Of a stretch of DNA of 64,000 nucleotides, positions 48,151-56,790 are shown in pieces; the first letter of the stretch is position 1; every line of letters starts with the position of its first letter. A program made the position numbers and the translations under genes. This DNA comes from Bacteroides muris (ex Afrizal et al. 2022) (GTDB lineage: Bacteria; Bacteroidota; Bacteroidia; Bacteroidales; Bacteroidaceae). The stretch is from the NCBI RefSeq assembly GCF_004793475.1, contig NZ_SRYZ01000003.1:124001-188000 (forward strand), given 5' to 3'. The notes below the pieces were generated by a model. That model did no database searches. It was not told the origin of the DNA and was given only the letters and a program-made list of their open reading frames with translations.

Positions 48151-48323
48151 CCAATTAAAATTTAAAGTTTATAATATAGAAAATTATAATTCCGCCACAA
48201 AGGTCAGAAAGCAGAATTACATAGTTATTACAAAAGAAGCAATTCTCTAACAGTCCTTATTTATGCGCAAAATAATACAACTGTAAACATTTATTATCTT
48301 TCAATCAAACCGTATAGGGATTA

Positions 48324-49148
48324 TTACTCAAGAAGAGCGGCAGCACCCAATAAACTGGAATCCTTTTGATGCGAAGCCACCACACTCACATTATCCGATA
48401 TAATCTTGTAGGGAAAACTTTGCATTGTTTGTTCCATAGCATTTTTAAAGAAAGGAAAAGCCGACACAATACCGCCTCCTAAAACTATAGCCTGCGGCGC
48501 ATAAGTATAAAGGACTGCTTTCATAAGATTCCCCAGATGCTTGCCAAATTCTTTCCAAAGCTCCAGAGCGGTTTGCTCTCCTTGCGCTGCTTTTTCGGCA
48601 GCCAGCAGACCGGTAGTATCATAACGCTTAAAGAAAAAACTGCTGCAATAATGTTCAAAATCACTGTCCAGATAAGGAAGCGAGCCTATTTCTCCCGCAC
48701 CTACATATTGCCCGCAATACAAACGACGGCCTACAATCACACCAGCTCCGATACCCGTCCCGATAGTAATACCCACCATGTGGGAAAATGAGCGTCCCTC
48801 GCCAAACAAGCATTCACCCAGAGCGAAACAGTTGGAGTCGTTATTAACAGCAACTGCCACTTTGAACTCTTCCTCCAGCACCTCCTTCAAGTGTATCTCT
48901 TTCCAGGAAGATATGTTCGCAACATTATATACAATCCCCTTTTGGGGGTCAACGATTGAGGGAACTCCGATACCAATTCCATCCACTTCTTCAGTCATCA
49001 CACTACGAATGAGCTGAGAAAGCTGATTGAGCACCGTAGAAGCATCCTGCTGAGCCAAGCAAGGTACTGACACCTTATTCAGACACTTTCCGCCCTCTAC
49101 TTGTGCTATCCGGATATTAGTTCCTCCTAAATCTATTGACAATTTCAT
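48324..49148 (-). CDS. ROK-family sugar kinase
   Basis: This is a 274-residue cytoplasmic kinase that probably phosphorylates the hexose released by the cluster (mannose, GlcNAc or glucose). It shows the ATP phosphate loop SIDLGGTNIRIAQVE, GIGIGVPSIVD, VNNDSNCFALGE (catalytic Asp) and GITIGTGIGAGVIVG. The canonical zinc site is absent: EIGH is EIGSLPYLD and the CxCGxxGC motif is replaced by HYCSSFFFK. No DNA-binding domain is present, unlike the ROK regulator at 16609. It has its own promoter with an operator-like element shared with the PI-PLC gene. Confidence 0.85.
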   Translation of the reverse strand: MKLSIDLGGTNIRIAQVEGGKCLNKVSVPCLAQQDASTVLNQLSQLIRSVMTEEVDGIGIGVPSIVDPQKGIVYNVANISSWKEIHLKEVLEEEFKVAVAVNNDSNCFALGECLFGEGRSFSHMVGITIGTGIGAGVIVGRRLYCGQYVGAGEIGSLPYLDSDFEHYCSSFFFKRYDTTGLLAAEKAAQGEQTALELWKEFGKHLGNLMKAVLYTYAPQAIVLGGGIVSAFPFFKNAMEQTMQSFPYKIISDNVSVVASHQKDSSLLGAAALLE

Positions 49149-49179
49149 AGGTATATAATTTTAAGACATTTAGCATGCA

Positions 49180-49187
49180 CAAAATTA
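49180..49187 (-). promoter_or_regulatory. -7 box for ROK kinase
   Basis: The minus strand reads TAATTTTG (TAnnTTTG), 31 bases before the kinase start. No -33 TTTG is present, and the paired 31-bp element begins exactly 28 bases upstream, suggesting activator-dependent initiation. Confidence 0.6.
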
Positions 49188-49215
49188 GGAAACCGGTTCT
49201 TTTTTAAAACCCATA

Positions 49216-49246
49216 TTTGCGCATATAATTCTTCATTTTGCGCAAA
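49216..49246 (-). promoter_or_regulatory. Operator-like element, copy 1 (upstream of ROK kinase)
   Basis: Half-sites TTTGCGCA and TGCGCAAA are perfect inverted repeats separated by 15 bases. The 31-bp element matches copy 2 at 50291-50321 in 29 positions. It overlaps the last bases of the PI-PLC coding sequence (stop at 49233-49235), so the operator and the gene end share DNA. The spacing to the -7 box (28 bases) is identical to copy 2. Confidence 0.7.
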
Positions 49247-50225
49247 CATTGCTATCAATCAGGTATTCTACCAAGGCCTTACCACCGGGCTCACCGACAA
49301 AATCAATAAAAACAATGCCGCAATTCCGCTTACCCTGCTTCTTCAGATAATCCGCTACAGGCCCATTCACCTTATCCGCAAACACCTTAGGAGTTCCCAA
49401 AGGCAACCCCGTGGCACTCACAAACGTGATGCCCCACTGACGTGAAGAAACCGGTTCGGCAGATATCCGTTCCAGGTTGCGGATAGAGACATCTGTTTTC
49501 TTGCCGGCATCCTTGCCCGATTCATATTGATATTCATCTTCAAGCAGCACACAGCCTTCTTTTCCATCTCTATTGCGAAGGGTCAACAAGCAAGTGCTGT
49601 TGTCTTTCCAGCCCACGCATGCAGCTCCCGGATAATCATCCATGACGTAATCCCTATGCAGGAACAGGATCTTTCCGCGGCAATCCCACACTGTCAGTTC
49701 CGGACGAAAATCCATCACGAAATAACGCTGATGCGCAGGGATACTCAAAGAAACAGACAACAGAGAAGCATAATCCTGCGACTCGCCCCCTTCTTTTTTC
49801 AATGAAACAATCAGAACTTCGGAAGGATGTGCCTGCAAGAAACCGATGAAAGCGGGAAGCACATCGTCTTCCCAATATATATCCTGAAAAGCATGGCTAT
49901 GGAATACACCCAATTTACCATTTTTCTTCTCTAAACGAATATCAAAAGCACGGATGCCCTGCTGCAACTGGGCTGGAATATTCGTTGACTGCGTTTTCAA
50001 CATAGGGCCTCCTTTGACGGTTCCACTGTCGTGCGTACCCGGAATAGAAACTTTGCATACGGGAAGTGTGTCATGAAGAGACTTCATCCAAGCCACGTTT
50101 CTGCCACCTGCCTGCACAAGCATATCAGCGGTTCGGGAACCGCCATCCCCTGCACAAGCCTGAGAAGCCGATACGAAAACGACCAAAGCTAATGCACAGC
50201 ATATCCGCAAACAAATTTTTCCCAT
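49233..50225 (-). CDS. PI-PLC X-domain phosphodiesterase, exported
   Basis: This is a 330-residue secreted protein with a signal peptide (ICCALALVVFVSASQACAG). It is related to bacterial phosphatidylinositol-specific phospholipase C, which cleaves PI and GPI anchors to inositol cyclic phosphate and lipid. His65 in KVSIPGTHDSG and His109 in LGVFHSHAF match the two catalytic histidines. GIRAFDIRLE and LIVSLKKEGG carry further active-site positions, and IVFIDFVGEPGG is the last strand. It lies upstream of the kinase and the mannosidase PUL, with a promoter element shared with the kinase. Confidence 0.88.
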   Translation of the reverse strand: MGKICLRICCALALVVFVSASQACAGDGGSRTADMLVQAGGRNVAWMKSLHDTLPVCKVSIPGTHDSGTVKGGPMLKTQSTNIPAQLQQGIRAFDIRLEKKNGKLGVFHSHAFQDIYWEDDVLPAFIGFLQAHPSEVLIVSLKKEGGESQDYASLLSVSLSIPAHQRYFVMDFRPELTVWDCRGKILFLHRDYVMDDYPGAACVGWKDNSTCLLTLRNRDGKEGCVLLEDEYQYESGKDAGKKTDVSIRNLERISAEPVSSRQWGITFVSATGLPLGTPKVFADKVNGPVADYLKKQGKRNCGIVFIDFVGEPGGKALVEYLIDSNVCAK

Positions 50226-50254
50226 AGTATATCTCTTTTAAGTTTTGGCATGTG

Positions 50255-50262
50255 CAAAAATA
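50255..50262 (-). promoter_or_regulatory. -7 box for PI-PLC gene
   Basis: The minus strand reads TATTTTTG (TAnnTTTG), 29 bases before the PI-PLC start. No TTTG -33 box is present, and the operator-like element starts exactly 28 bases upstream, as at the kinase gene. Confidence 0.6.
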
Positions 50263-50290
50263 GAGGGTTCGTTTCCCATTCTTATCCCAA

Positions 50291-50321
50291 TTTGCGCATT
50301 TAGTTCTTCATTTTGCGCAAA
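50291..50321 (-). promoter_or_regulatory. Operator-like element, copy 2 (upstream of PI-PLC)
   Basis: This has the same TTTGCGCA - 15 bases - TGCGCAAA arrangement as 49216-49246, with two differences in the spacer. Half-site centres are 23 bases apart, about two helical turns, which fits a dimeric activator. Confidence 0.7.
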
Positions 50322-50510
50322 GATTTACTGCAAAATCCGTGCAAGATACGAACAAAGGCCACATCCGCCACATCAAGCATAGTGAGACTGCCGGGATACG
50401 AACAAGACAACAGCAGACAAGCCTATAATACCAAGGATGCCAAGAATAGGGCATAAAGTCGGCTCAGCCTACTTAACAAGCAGTATCGAGCATATTTCAA
50501 AGTTTATCTT

Positions 50511-50594
50511 CAACCTGAATATATAAATATTCAGCCTAAAGATATAAATATTCAAATTGAAGATATACATATCCAGCCTGAAGATAAATCTTGA
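50511..50594. repeat. 21-bp tandem repeat, four units
   Basis: Units begin at 50511, 50532, 50553 and 50574, each close to CAGCCTGAAGATATAAATAT. The second unit is nearest this pattern and the third differs most. One plus frame stays open through all units (pattern IQPxDIN) to a TGA, but back to the stop at 50454 it has no ATG, GTG or TTG start, so coding is doubtful. Confidence 0.75.
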
Positions 50595-50839
50595 AATAAA
50601 GCCCGGACATCTTCTAAAGCAGACAGAAGCAGCCTTGACCACATACTAAAGCATCCTTGGTCCAAGTACCAAAGCGCTTTCTTAAATAACGTGTGCAACT
50701 TCACCCGCATGGTTTCCTCTCCTTCAAGAAGGAAGAGAATCGTAATAGTACAGACTTATATCACATCAAATACGGCCAAGCTATCAACAACCCACTTTCT
50801 GCAAACAACATTTTTAAGAAGGGAACAAACCGCCCCCTC

Positions 50840-51607
50840 TCAGGGGAAAAGCGTAAACTGCCAATGATGATTCGTGCTGCGGCTCTCATCCAGAGCAAAG
50901 CCTTCCCAAGCAAAGGCTTTCAAGTCTTCAGGACGCCCTATGCGGTTCTTGACAATGAAACGCGTCATCTCTCCCCGGCACATCTTGGCATAGATGACGA
51001 TGGTTTTCAGCTGCCCGTCCTTCCACACTTGAAACTCAGGCGTAATAACGCGCACCTCCCGCTCCACCCGCTTCCATTCAAACAAGTCCTTCATTTCAGC
51101 ACTTGCCAAATTAACAAGAACACCACCACTATTTTTAATTTCTTCTATAAAACAGTCCGTCAACAAGGGTTTCCAATAATCAAACATGGAGACTCCCCCT
51201 TTTTCGGGCAAGCGGATATCTCCCTCCAGACGATAGGGTTTGATGCCGTCCAGCGGACGAAGCAGCCCATAAAGAAAAGAAGTGATACGCAGATGCTCTT
51301 GCGCATAACGAAAATCCTCCACTGAAAAATCCTTCGGAAGAATGCGTTTGAAAACAGCTCCGGTATAGGCGCAAATAGCCGGCATCGGATGATTCTCTTC
51401 CGAACAGAAATCATGAAAACGCAAACAGTTCTCGGTGGCAATTTTGGTATTCACCCGAAGAAGCCTTTCCAATTCGGATACTGGATACTGCGACATTTCC
51501 AACGCATTACGCACAGCCTCCGCTTCGAATTTCGGCACCGTGACTTCAGGCACGACAACCGAGCAGCGTGATGCCATGGTCTTCGCACAAGAGATAAGGA
51601 CAAGCAT
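50840..51607 (-). CDS. yaaA: YaaA family peroxide-stress protein (DUF328)
   Basis: This is a 255-residue cytoplasmic protein of the YaaA/UPF0246 family. In E. coli YaaA limits intracellular free iron and protects DNA during peroxide stress. Visible family stretches are MLVLISCAKTM at the N-terminus, PAICAYTGAVFKRI, HLRITSFLYGLLRPLDGIKPYRLE, SMFDYWKPLLTD, LVNLASAEM and IVIYAKMCRGEMTRFI. Length is typical (255-260). It is a single leftward gene, divergent from recJ. Confidence 0.9.
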   Translation of the reverse strand: MLVLISCAKTMASRCSVVVPEVTVPKFEAEAVRNALEMSQYPVSELERLLRVNTKIATENCLRFHDFCSEENHPMPAICAYTGAVFKRILPKDFSVEDFRYAQEHLRITSFLYGLLRPLDGIKPYRLEGDIRLPEKGGVSMFDYWKPLLTDCFIEEIKNSGGVLVNLASAEMKDLFEWKRVEREVRVITPEFQVWKDGQLKTIVIYAKMCRGEMTRFIVKNRIGRPEDLKAFAWEGFALDESRSTNHHWQFTLFP

Positions 51608-51803
51608 AACAATTCTTTTTTAGCAGATGCAAAAATAAAGGTTTTCGACGGAGAATTATGTATACCTATAAAGTTTTTCTCTGGAATTCACCTCCATTTC
51701 AAGAGTTTTTCATACCTTTACACCTTGTTGGAGAAAAGTGCACGTATTGAACCTTCCTGCTCCCCAACATATTGAGACAGAAAAAGAAAAAACAATATAT
51801 AAA

Positions 51804-53519
51804 ATGACTCACAAATGGAATTATCAACCCATTACACCCGAACAGGCAGAAGCAAGCCAACAACTGGCCCAAGAATTGGGAATTAGCCCAATATTGGGAA
51901 AATTGCTGGCGGAGCGGGGAATAACAACGGCAGCGGATGCCCGGAAATTTTTCCGCCCCCAACTACCGGACCTATACGACCCATTTCTGATGAAGGATAT
52001 GGATATAGCCGTAGAGCGCCTGAATAAGGCAATGGGAAAGAAAGAGCGCATTCTTGTTTATGGAGATTATGACGTAGACGGTACCACGGCTGTGGCATTG
52101 GTCTACAAGTTTATTCAACAGTTCTATTCGAACATCGACTACTATATCCCCGACCGTTACAATGAGGGATATGGAGTTTCAATCCAAGGAGTAGACTATG
52201 CCGCAGAGAATGGCGTAAGCTTGATTATTGTATTGGACTGTGGTATCAAAGCCATCGAAGAAATCACATATGCCAAGGAGAAAGGCATTGATTTCATCAT
52301 CTGCGATCATCATGTCCCCGATGATGTACTGCCTCCTGCCGTAGCCATTCTGAATGCCAAACGGGAAGACAACACCTATCCTTATGAGCATCTGTCCGGA
52401 TGCGGCGTAGGTTTCAAGTTCATGCAAGCATTTGCCATCAACAATGGCATCGAGTTCCATCACCTGATTCCCCTATTAGACCTTTGCGCTGTCAGCATCG
52501 CATCGGACATTGTCCCCATTATGGGTGAAAACCGTATTCTTGCCTACCACGGCCTAAAGCAGTTGAACAGCAATCCCAGTGTAGGATTGAAAGCCATCAT
52601 TGATGTATGCGGACTGACGGACAAGGATATCACTGTCAGTGACATTGTATTCAAAATAGGTCCCCGTATCAATGCCTCCGGACGTATTCAGAACGGAAAA
52701 GAAGCCGTTGACCTGCTTACTGAAAAAGATTTCTCCCTTGCTCTGGAGAAAGCCGGACAAATCAATCAATACAACGAGACCCGCAAGGACTTGGACAAAA
52801 CCATGACCGAAGAGGCCAATAAGATTGTGGCCGATTTGGACGGACTTGTCGACCGCCGTTCCATTGTATTGTACAATGAAGACTGGCATAAAGGCGTCAT
52901 CGGAATCGTTGCCTCCCGGTTGACGGAAATCTATTACCGCCCGGCAGTAGTGCTGACACGTACGGATGATATGGCAACCGGTTCCGCCCGTTCCGTCTCC
53001 GGATTCGACGTCTACAAAGCTATTGAATACTGCCGCGACCTTCTGGAAAACTTCGGAGGTCATACCTACGCTGCCGGTCTTTCCATGAAGGTGGAAAATG
53101 TACCAGCCTTTATCGAACGTTTCGAAAAGTTCGTATCACAAAACATCCTGCCGGAACAGACATGTGCCGTCATCGATATCCATGCCGAGATTGATTTCAG
53201 AGACATCACTCCGAAATTCTTCAGCGACCTTAAGAAATTCAATCCTTTCGGTCCGGACAATGCCAAACCCATTTTCTGCACGCACAATGTCTATGATTAT
53301 GGTACCAGTAAAGTCGTAGGGCGAGACCAGGAACATATCAAGCTGGAATTGGTGGACAACAAATCAAACAATGTGATGAACGGCATCGCTTTCGGACAAA
53401 GTTCCCACGTACGCTTCATCAAGACCAAACGTTCCTTCGACATTTGCTATTCCATTGAGGAAAATACCCATAAACGAGGCGAGGTACAATTGCAGATTGA
53501 AGACATAAAACCGAATTAA
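51804..53519 (+). CDS. recJ: Single-stranded-DNA exonuclease RecJ
   Basis: This 5'-3' ssDNA exonuclease acts in recombination and mismatch repair. The 571 residues carry DHH-family motifs ILVYGDYDVDGTTAV, LDCGIKAIEEI, IICDHHVPDD and LDLCAVSIASDIVP (~75-250). DHHA1 follows with GFDVYKAIEYC and GGHTYAAGLSM, then the C-terminal OB domain. I take the ATG at 51804 (MTHKWNYQPI), the usual RecJ start; the frame upstream to 51738 has no family similarity. recQ follows on the same strand after 198 bases. Confidence 0.94.
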   Translation: MTHKWNYQPITPEQAEASQQLAQELGISPILGKLLAERGITTAADARKFFRPQLPDLYDPFLMKDMDIAVERLNKAMGKKERILVYGDYDVDGTTAVALVYKFIQQFYSNIDYYIPDRYNEGYGVSIQGVDYAAENGVSLIIVLDCGIKAIEEITYAKEKGIDFIICDHHVPDDVLPPAVAILNAKREDNTYPYEHLSGCGVGFKFMQAFAINNGIEFHHLIPLLDLCAVSIASDIVPIMGENRILAYHGLKQLNSNPSVGLKAIIDVCGLTDKDITVSDIVFKIGPRINASGRIQNGKEAVDLLTEKDFSLALEKAGQINQYNETRKDLDKTMTEEANKIVADLDGLVDRRSIVLYNEDWHKGVIGIVASRLTEIYYRPAVVLTRTDDMATGSARSVSGFDVYKAIEYCRDLLENFGGHTYAAGLSMKVENVPAFIERFEKFVSQNILPEQTCAVIDIHAEIDFRDITPKFFSDLKKFNPFGPDNAKPIFCTHNVYDYGTSKVVGRDQEHIKLELVDNKSNNVMNGIAFGQSSHVRFIKTKRSFDICYSIEENTHKRGEVQLQIEDIKPN

Positions 53520-53717
53520 AAGCCTCTCCCCTCCCCCTCTCTCCGGTTCTCCGTTATAGGGGGGGATAATCCCGTAAGAAGGAAATAAGGATAATACTGC
53601 ATTATATAAGGAAATGATAAATATCGGTTGATACTATAAGATAATTAATCACTAATACTTAATTAGGAGAAAACATCAGTTCAACGATAAGAAGTAGTAA
53701 AAAAGTTCAGTAAAGTA

Positions 53718-55697
53718 ATGAGCAGCAATAGCAACTTCAAAACTCCCCTCCTTGCGGGATTGCTCTCTCCCGATAACGGGGGAACCGGAGGGGGTGGATT
53801 GGAGATAAAGCTTTTAAAGCAGTACTGGGGTCATGACGCCTTCCGGGGGATACAGGAAGACATCATCAACAGCATTACCGAGGGACGGGACACTTTGGGA
53901 CTAATGCCCACGGGAGGAGGAAAATCCATCACTTTTCAGGTTCCGGCGCTTGCCAAAGAAGGACTTTGCCTGGTCATCACCCCGTTGATTGCCCTCATGA
54001 AAGACCAGGTACAAAACCTGAAAAAGCGAGGAATCAAGGCACTTGCCATCTACTCGGGCATGAGCAGGCAGGAAATCATCGTCACATTGGAGAACTGCAT
54101 ATTCGGCAATTTCAAGTTTCTCTATATTTCTCCCGAAAGGCTCGATACAGAAATCTTCCGCACCAAACTGCAAAAGATGAGAATCAGTATGATTACGGTA
54201 GATGAAAGCCACTGCATATCACAATGGGGCTACGATTTCCGTCCAGCCTATCTGAAGATAGCCGAAATACGCAAACTGCTGCCCGGCGTACCAATCCTGG
54301 CATTGACAGCCACCGCCACTCCGGAAGTAGTGAAAGATATCCAGGCCCGTCTGCATTTCCGTAAGGAAAATGTGTTCCGTATGAGTTTCGAACGCAAAAA
54401 CCTCGCCTATATCGTCCGCAAAACAGAAAATAAGACGGGAGAGCTGTTGCACATCCTGCGCCGTATGCCCGGAAGCGCCATCATCTATGTGCGCAACCGT
54501 CGCCGCACCAAGGAAATTACCGAACTGCTACACAACGAAGACATCACCGCAGATTTCTACCATGCCGGACTGGATGACGCCACCAAAGACATCCGTCAAC
54601 AACGCTGGCAGACAGGAGAAAGCCGTGTCATGGTCGCCACCAATGCATTCGGTATGGGTATAGACAAACCGGATGTACGGATTGTCATCCACATGGATTT
54701 GCCCGATTCCATCGAAGCCTACTTTCAAGAAGCAGGACGTGCCGGAAGGGACGGACAAAAAGCCTACGCGGTCGTCCTTTACGCCAAGTCGGACAAGGCA
54801 ACACTGCACAAACGCATTCCCGACACCTTTCCTGAAAAAGAGTATATAAAAGAAGTATATGAGCATCTTCAATACTATTACCAGATGGCAATGGGAGATG
54901 GACAAGGCTGTGTACGCGAATTCAATATAGAAGACTTTTGCCGAAAGTTCAAGTATTTCCCCGTTCCCGTGGACAGTGCCTTAAAGATTCTGACACAAGC
55001 GGGATACCTGGAATATACAGATGAACAAGACAACGCATCCCGGCTACTGTTCACTATCCGGCGAGACGAGCTTTATAAACTGAGGGAACTCGGCGAAGAC
55101 ATGGACAAACTCATCCAAACCATTCTCCGCTCCTATACCGGAGTCTTCACAGACCATGCTTTCATCAATGAAGAATCACTGGCCATACGCACCGGGCTCA
55201 CACGCCGGCAAGTGTATGAACAGCTCATCCACCTTGCCAAGCTACGTATCGTCAGTTACATCCCCCGCAAAAAGACACCATATATAATATACACGCGAGA
55301 GAGAGTTGAAATGCGTCACCTGCAAATTCCTCCCGCCGTGTACGAGGAACGCAAAAAGCGATACGAGAAACGCATAAGTGCCATGCTGGATTACGTGAGC
55401 AGCGACACCGTGTGTCGCAGCCGGATGCTGCTGCACTACTTCGGAGAGAAAAACGGACACGACTGCGGACAATGCGATACCTGCATCAGTTTGAGGAACA
55501 AGAAAACTTCCGACCACCTTTCGGAAAAGGAACTTTCTGAAAAGATTCTTCAAGCCCTATCTGACAAACAACAAACTCCGGCCACTTTGGCAGAACAAAT
55601 ACCGGCTGATAAAAACATGTTCATCGATGTGTTACATGGATTGTTGGACGAAGGCAAGGTAATTGCTGTCAACGGAATGCTTCAAATCAAAAAATAA
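53718..55697 (+). CDS. recQ: RecQ-type ATP-dependent DNA helicase
   Basis: This is a 659-residue 3'-5' helicase for recombination and fork repair. The motifs are FRGIQEDII (motif 0), LMPTGGGKSITFQ (Walker A), VITPLIALMKDQV, VDESHCISQWGYDFRP (variant DEAH), ALTATATPEVV, ATNAFGMGIDKPDVR and YFQEAGRAGRDG. RQC zinc cysteines follow (CRSRMLLHYFGEKNGHDCGQ then CDTC). There is no HRDC domain, only a ~75-residue winged-helix-like tail. The first ~30 residues (TPLLAGLLSPDNGGTGGGG) precede the usual family start and derive from GC-rich repeat-like DNA. Confidence 0.93.
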   Translation: MSSNSNFKTPLLAGLLSPDNGGTGGGGLEIKLLKQYWGHDAFRGIQEDIINSITEGRDTLGLMPTGGGKSITFQVPALAKEGLCLVITPLIALMKDQVQNLKKRGIKALAIYSGMSRQEIIVTLENCIFGNFKFLYISPERLDTEIFRTKLQKMRISMITVDESHCISQWGYDFRPAYLKIAEIRKLLPGVPILALTATATPEVVKDIQARLHFRKENVFRMSFERKNLAYIVRKTENKTGELLHILRRMPGSAIIYVRNRRRTKEITELLHNEDITADFYHAGLDDATKDIRQQRWQTGESRVMVATNAFGMGIDKPDVRIVIHMDLPDSIEAYFQEAGRAGRDGQKAYAVVLYAKSDKATLHKRIPDTFPEKEYIKEVYEHLQYYYQMAMGDGQGCVREFNIEDFCRKFKYFPVPVDSALKILTQAGYLEYTDEQDNASRLLFTIRRDELYKLRELGEDMDKLIQTILRSYTGVFTDHAFINEESLAIRTGLTRRQVYEQLIHLAKLRIVSYIPRKKTPYIIYTRERVEMRHLQIPPAVYEERKKRYEKRISAMLDYVSSDTVCRSRMLLHYFGEKNGHDCGQCDTCISLRNKKTSDHLSEKELSEKILQALSDKQQTPATLAEQIPADKNMFIDVLHGLLDEGKVIAVNGMLQIKK

Positions 55698-55809
55698 TTC
55701 ACTACTTTTGCCGTTGGAAAAGAATGCCCTGCCACTGAAAGGAACATCACTTATCAGCCATGCCCACCTTTTCCTTTTTAATTTTTAATTCTTTAATTTG
55801 TAATCACTT

Positions 55810-56769
55810 ATGGGATTCTTTAAATCTTTTTTCTCCGGCAAGTCAGACAATCCGGAAAATGAGAAACAAAAAAACGAACAGAAGAATTTTGAGATATTCA
55901 AGTATGACGGTATGCGTGCACAACGCATGGGCCGTACAGACTACGCTATCAAATGCTTTACTGAAGCTCTTGCCATTCAGGAAGACTTTGAAACCATGGG
56001 ATATCTCGTCCAAGTCTGCATCCAGACCAACAAACTGGACGAGGCACACAAACTGCTGGAACGCATGACCGAAATAGAACCGGAACATACCTCCTCCTAC
56101 CTCAGTCTTGCCAACGTATGCTACATGCAGGAAGATTATCCTGCCATGGCAGATGCAGCAAAGAAGGCTATCGAGATAGAAGAGGGCAACGCCATAGCAC
56201 ACTACCTGCTAGGCAAAGCGGACAATGGGCAAGGAGACGGCATCATGTGCATCGCCCATCTTACGAAAGCCATCGTACTGAAAGATGATTTTACTGAAGC
56301 CCGTCTGCTCCGTGCCGAGGCTCTGGCACAAATGCAACAATATAAGGAAGCGATGGAAGACATAGACGCCATTCTGGCACAAGACCCGGAAGACGAAGGT
56401 GCCATCTTGCTCCGCGGAAAGATAGAAGAAGCTACGGGAAACAAAGAAAAAGCTGAAAGCAGTTATCAGAAAGTAACGGAGCTGAATCCCTTTAACGAAC
56501 AAGCCTTCCTCTACTTAGGCCAGCTTTACATCACCCAAAATAAGCTGACAGAAGCCATCGGGCTCTTTACGGAAGCCACAGAACTGAACCCCAATTTCGC
56601 AGAGGCCTATCATGAGCGCGGACGCGCCAAGTTACTGAACGGCGACAAGGAAGGTTCTGCAGAAGACATGAAGAAAGGACTGGAACTCAATCCTAAGGAA
56701 ATACAGAACTTTAACGGACAATATGGTAACCAGCCGGAGGGAAGAACCGGTAATATCCTGGGATTATAA
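55810..56769 (+). CDS. Tetratricopeptide-repeat protein
   Basis: This is a 319-residue cytoplasmic TPR protein. After a charged N-terminal stretch, repeats run from ~35 to 310 with the typical A-Y-x-G-x-x-Y pattern (RMGRTDYAIKCFTEALAIQ, QTNKLDEAHKLLERMTEIEP, QEDYPAMADAAKKAIEIEE, TQNKLTEAIGLFTEATELNP, NGDKEGSAEDMKKGLELNP). At least seven units are recognizable. It likely scaffolds protein-protein contacts; partners are unknown. The following EEP gene starts 21 bases later. Confidence 0.85.
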   Translation: MGFFKSFFSGKSDNPENEKQKNEQKNFEIFKYDGMRAQRMGRTDYAIKCFTEALAIQEDFETMGYLVQVCIQTNKLDEAHKLLERMTEIEPEHTSSYLSLANVCYMQEDYPAMADAAKKAIEIEEGNAIAHYLLGKADNGQGDGIMCIAHLTKAIVLKDDFTEARLLRAEALAQMQQYKEAMEDIDAILAQDPEDEGAILLRGKIEEATGNKEKAESSYQKVTELNPFNEQAFLYLGQLYITQNKLTEAIGLFTEATELNPNFAEAYHERGRAKLLNGDKEGSAEDMKKGLELNPKEIQNFNGQYGNQPEGRTGNILGL

Positions 56770-56790
56770 CAAATTCAATTATTGCCGCCA

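Larger units (their letters stand above)
50226..50839. other. 614-base intergenic region with operator and tandem repeats
   Basis: It contains the PI-PLC promoter and operator at its left end, a 21-bp tandem repeat at 50511-50594, and a short cccc/gggg hairpin near 50832-50845 that may end the yaaA transcript. A rightward frame covering the tail and the antisense of yaaA is a shadow. I saw no RNA gene. Confidence 0.6.

Noticed and set aside
50693..51325. 210-codon plus-strand open frame starting in intergenic DNA
   Set aside because: It is mostly antisense to yaaA, and the unique N-terminal part has no recognizable motif or RBS.
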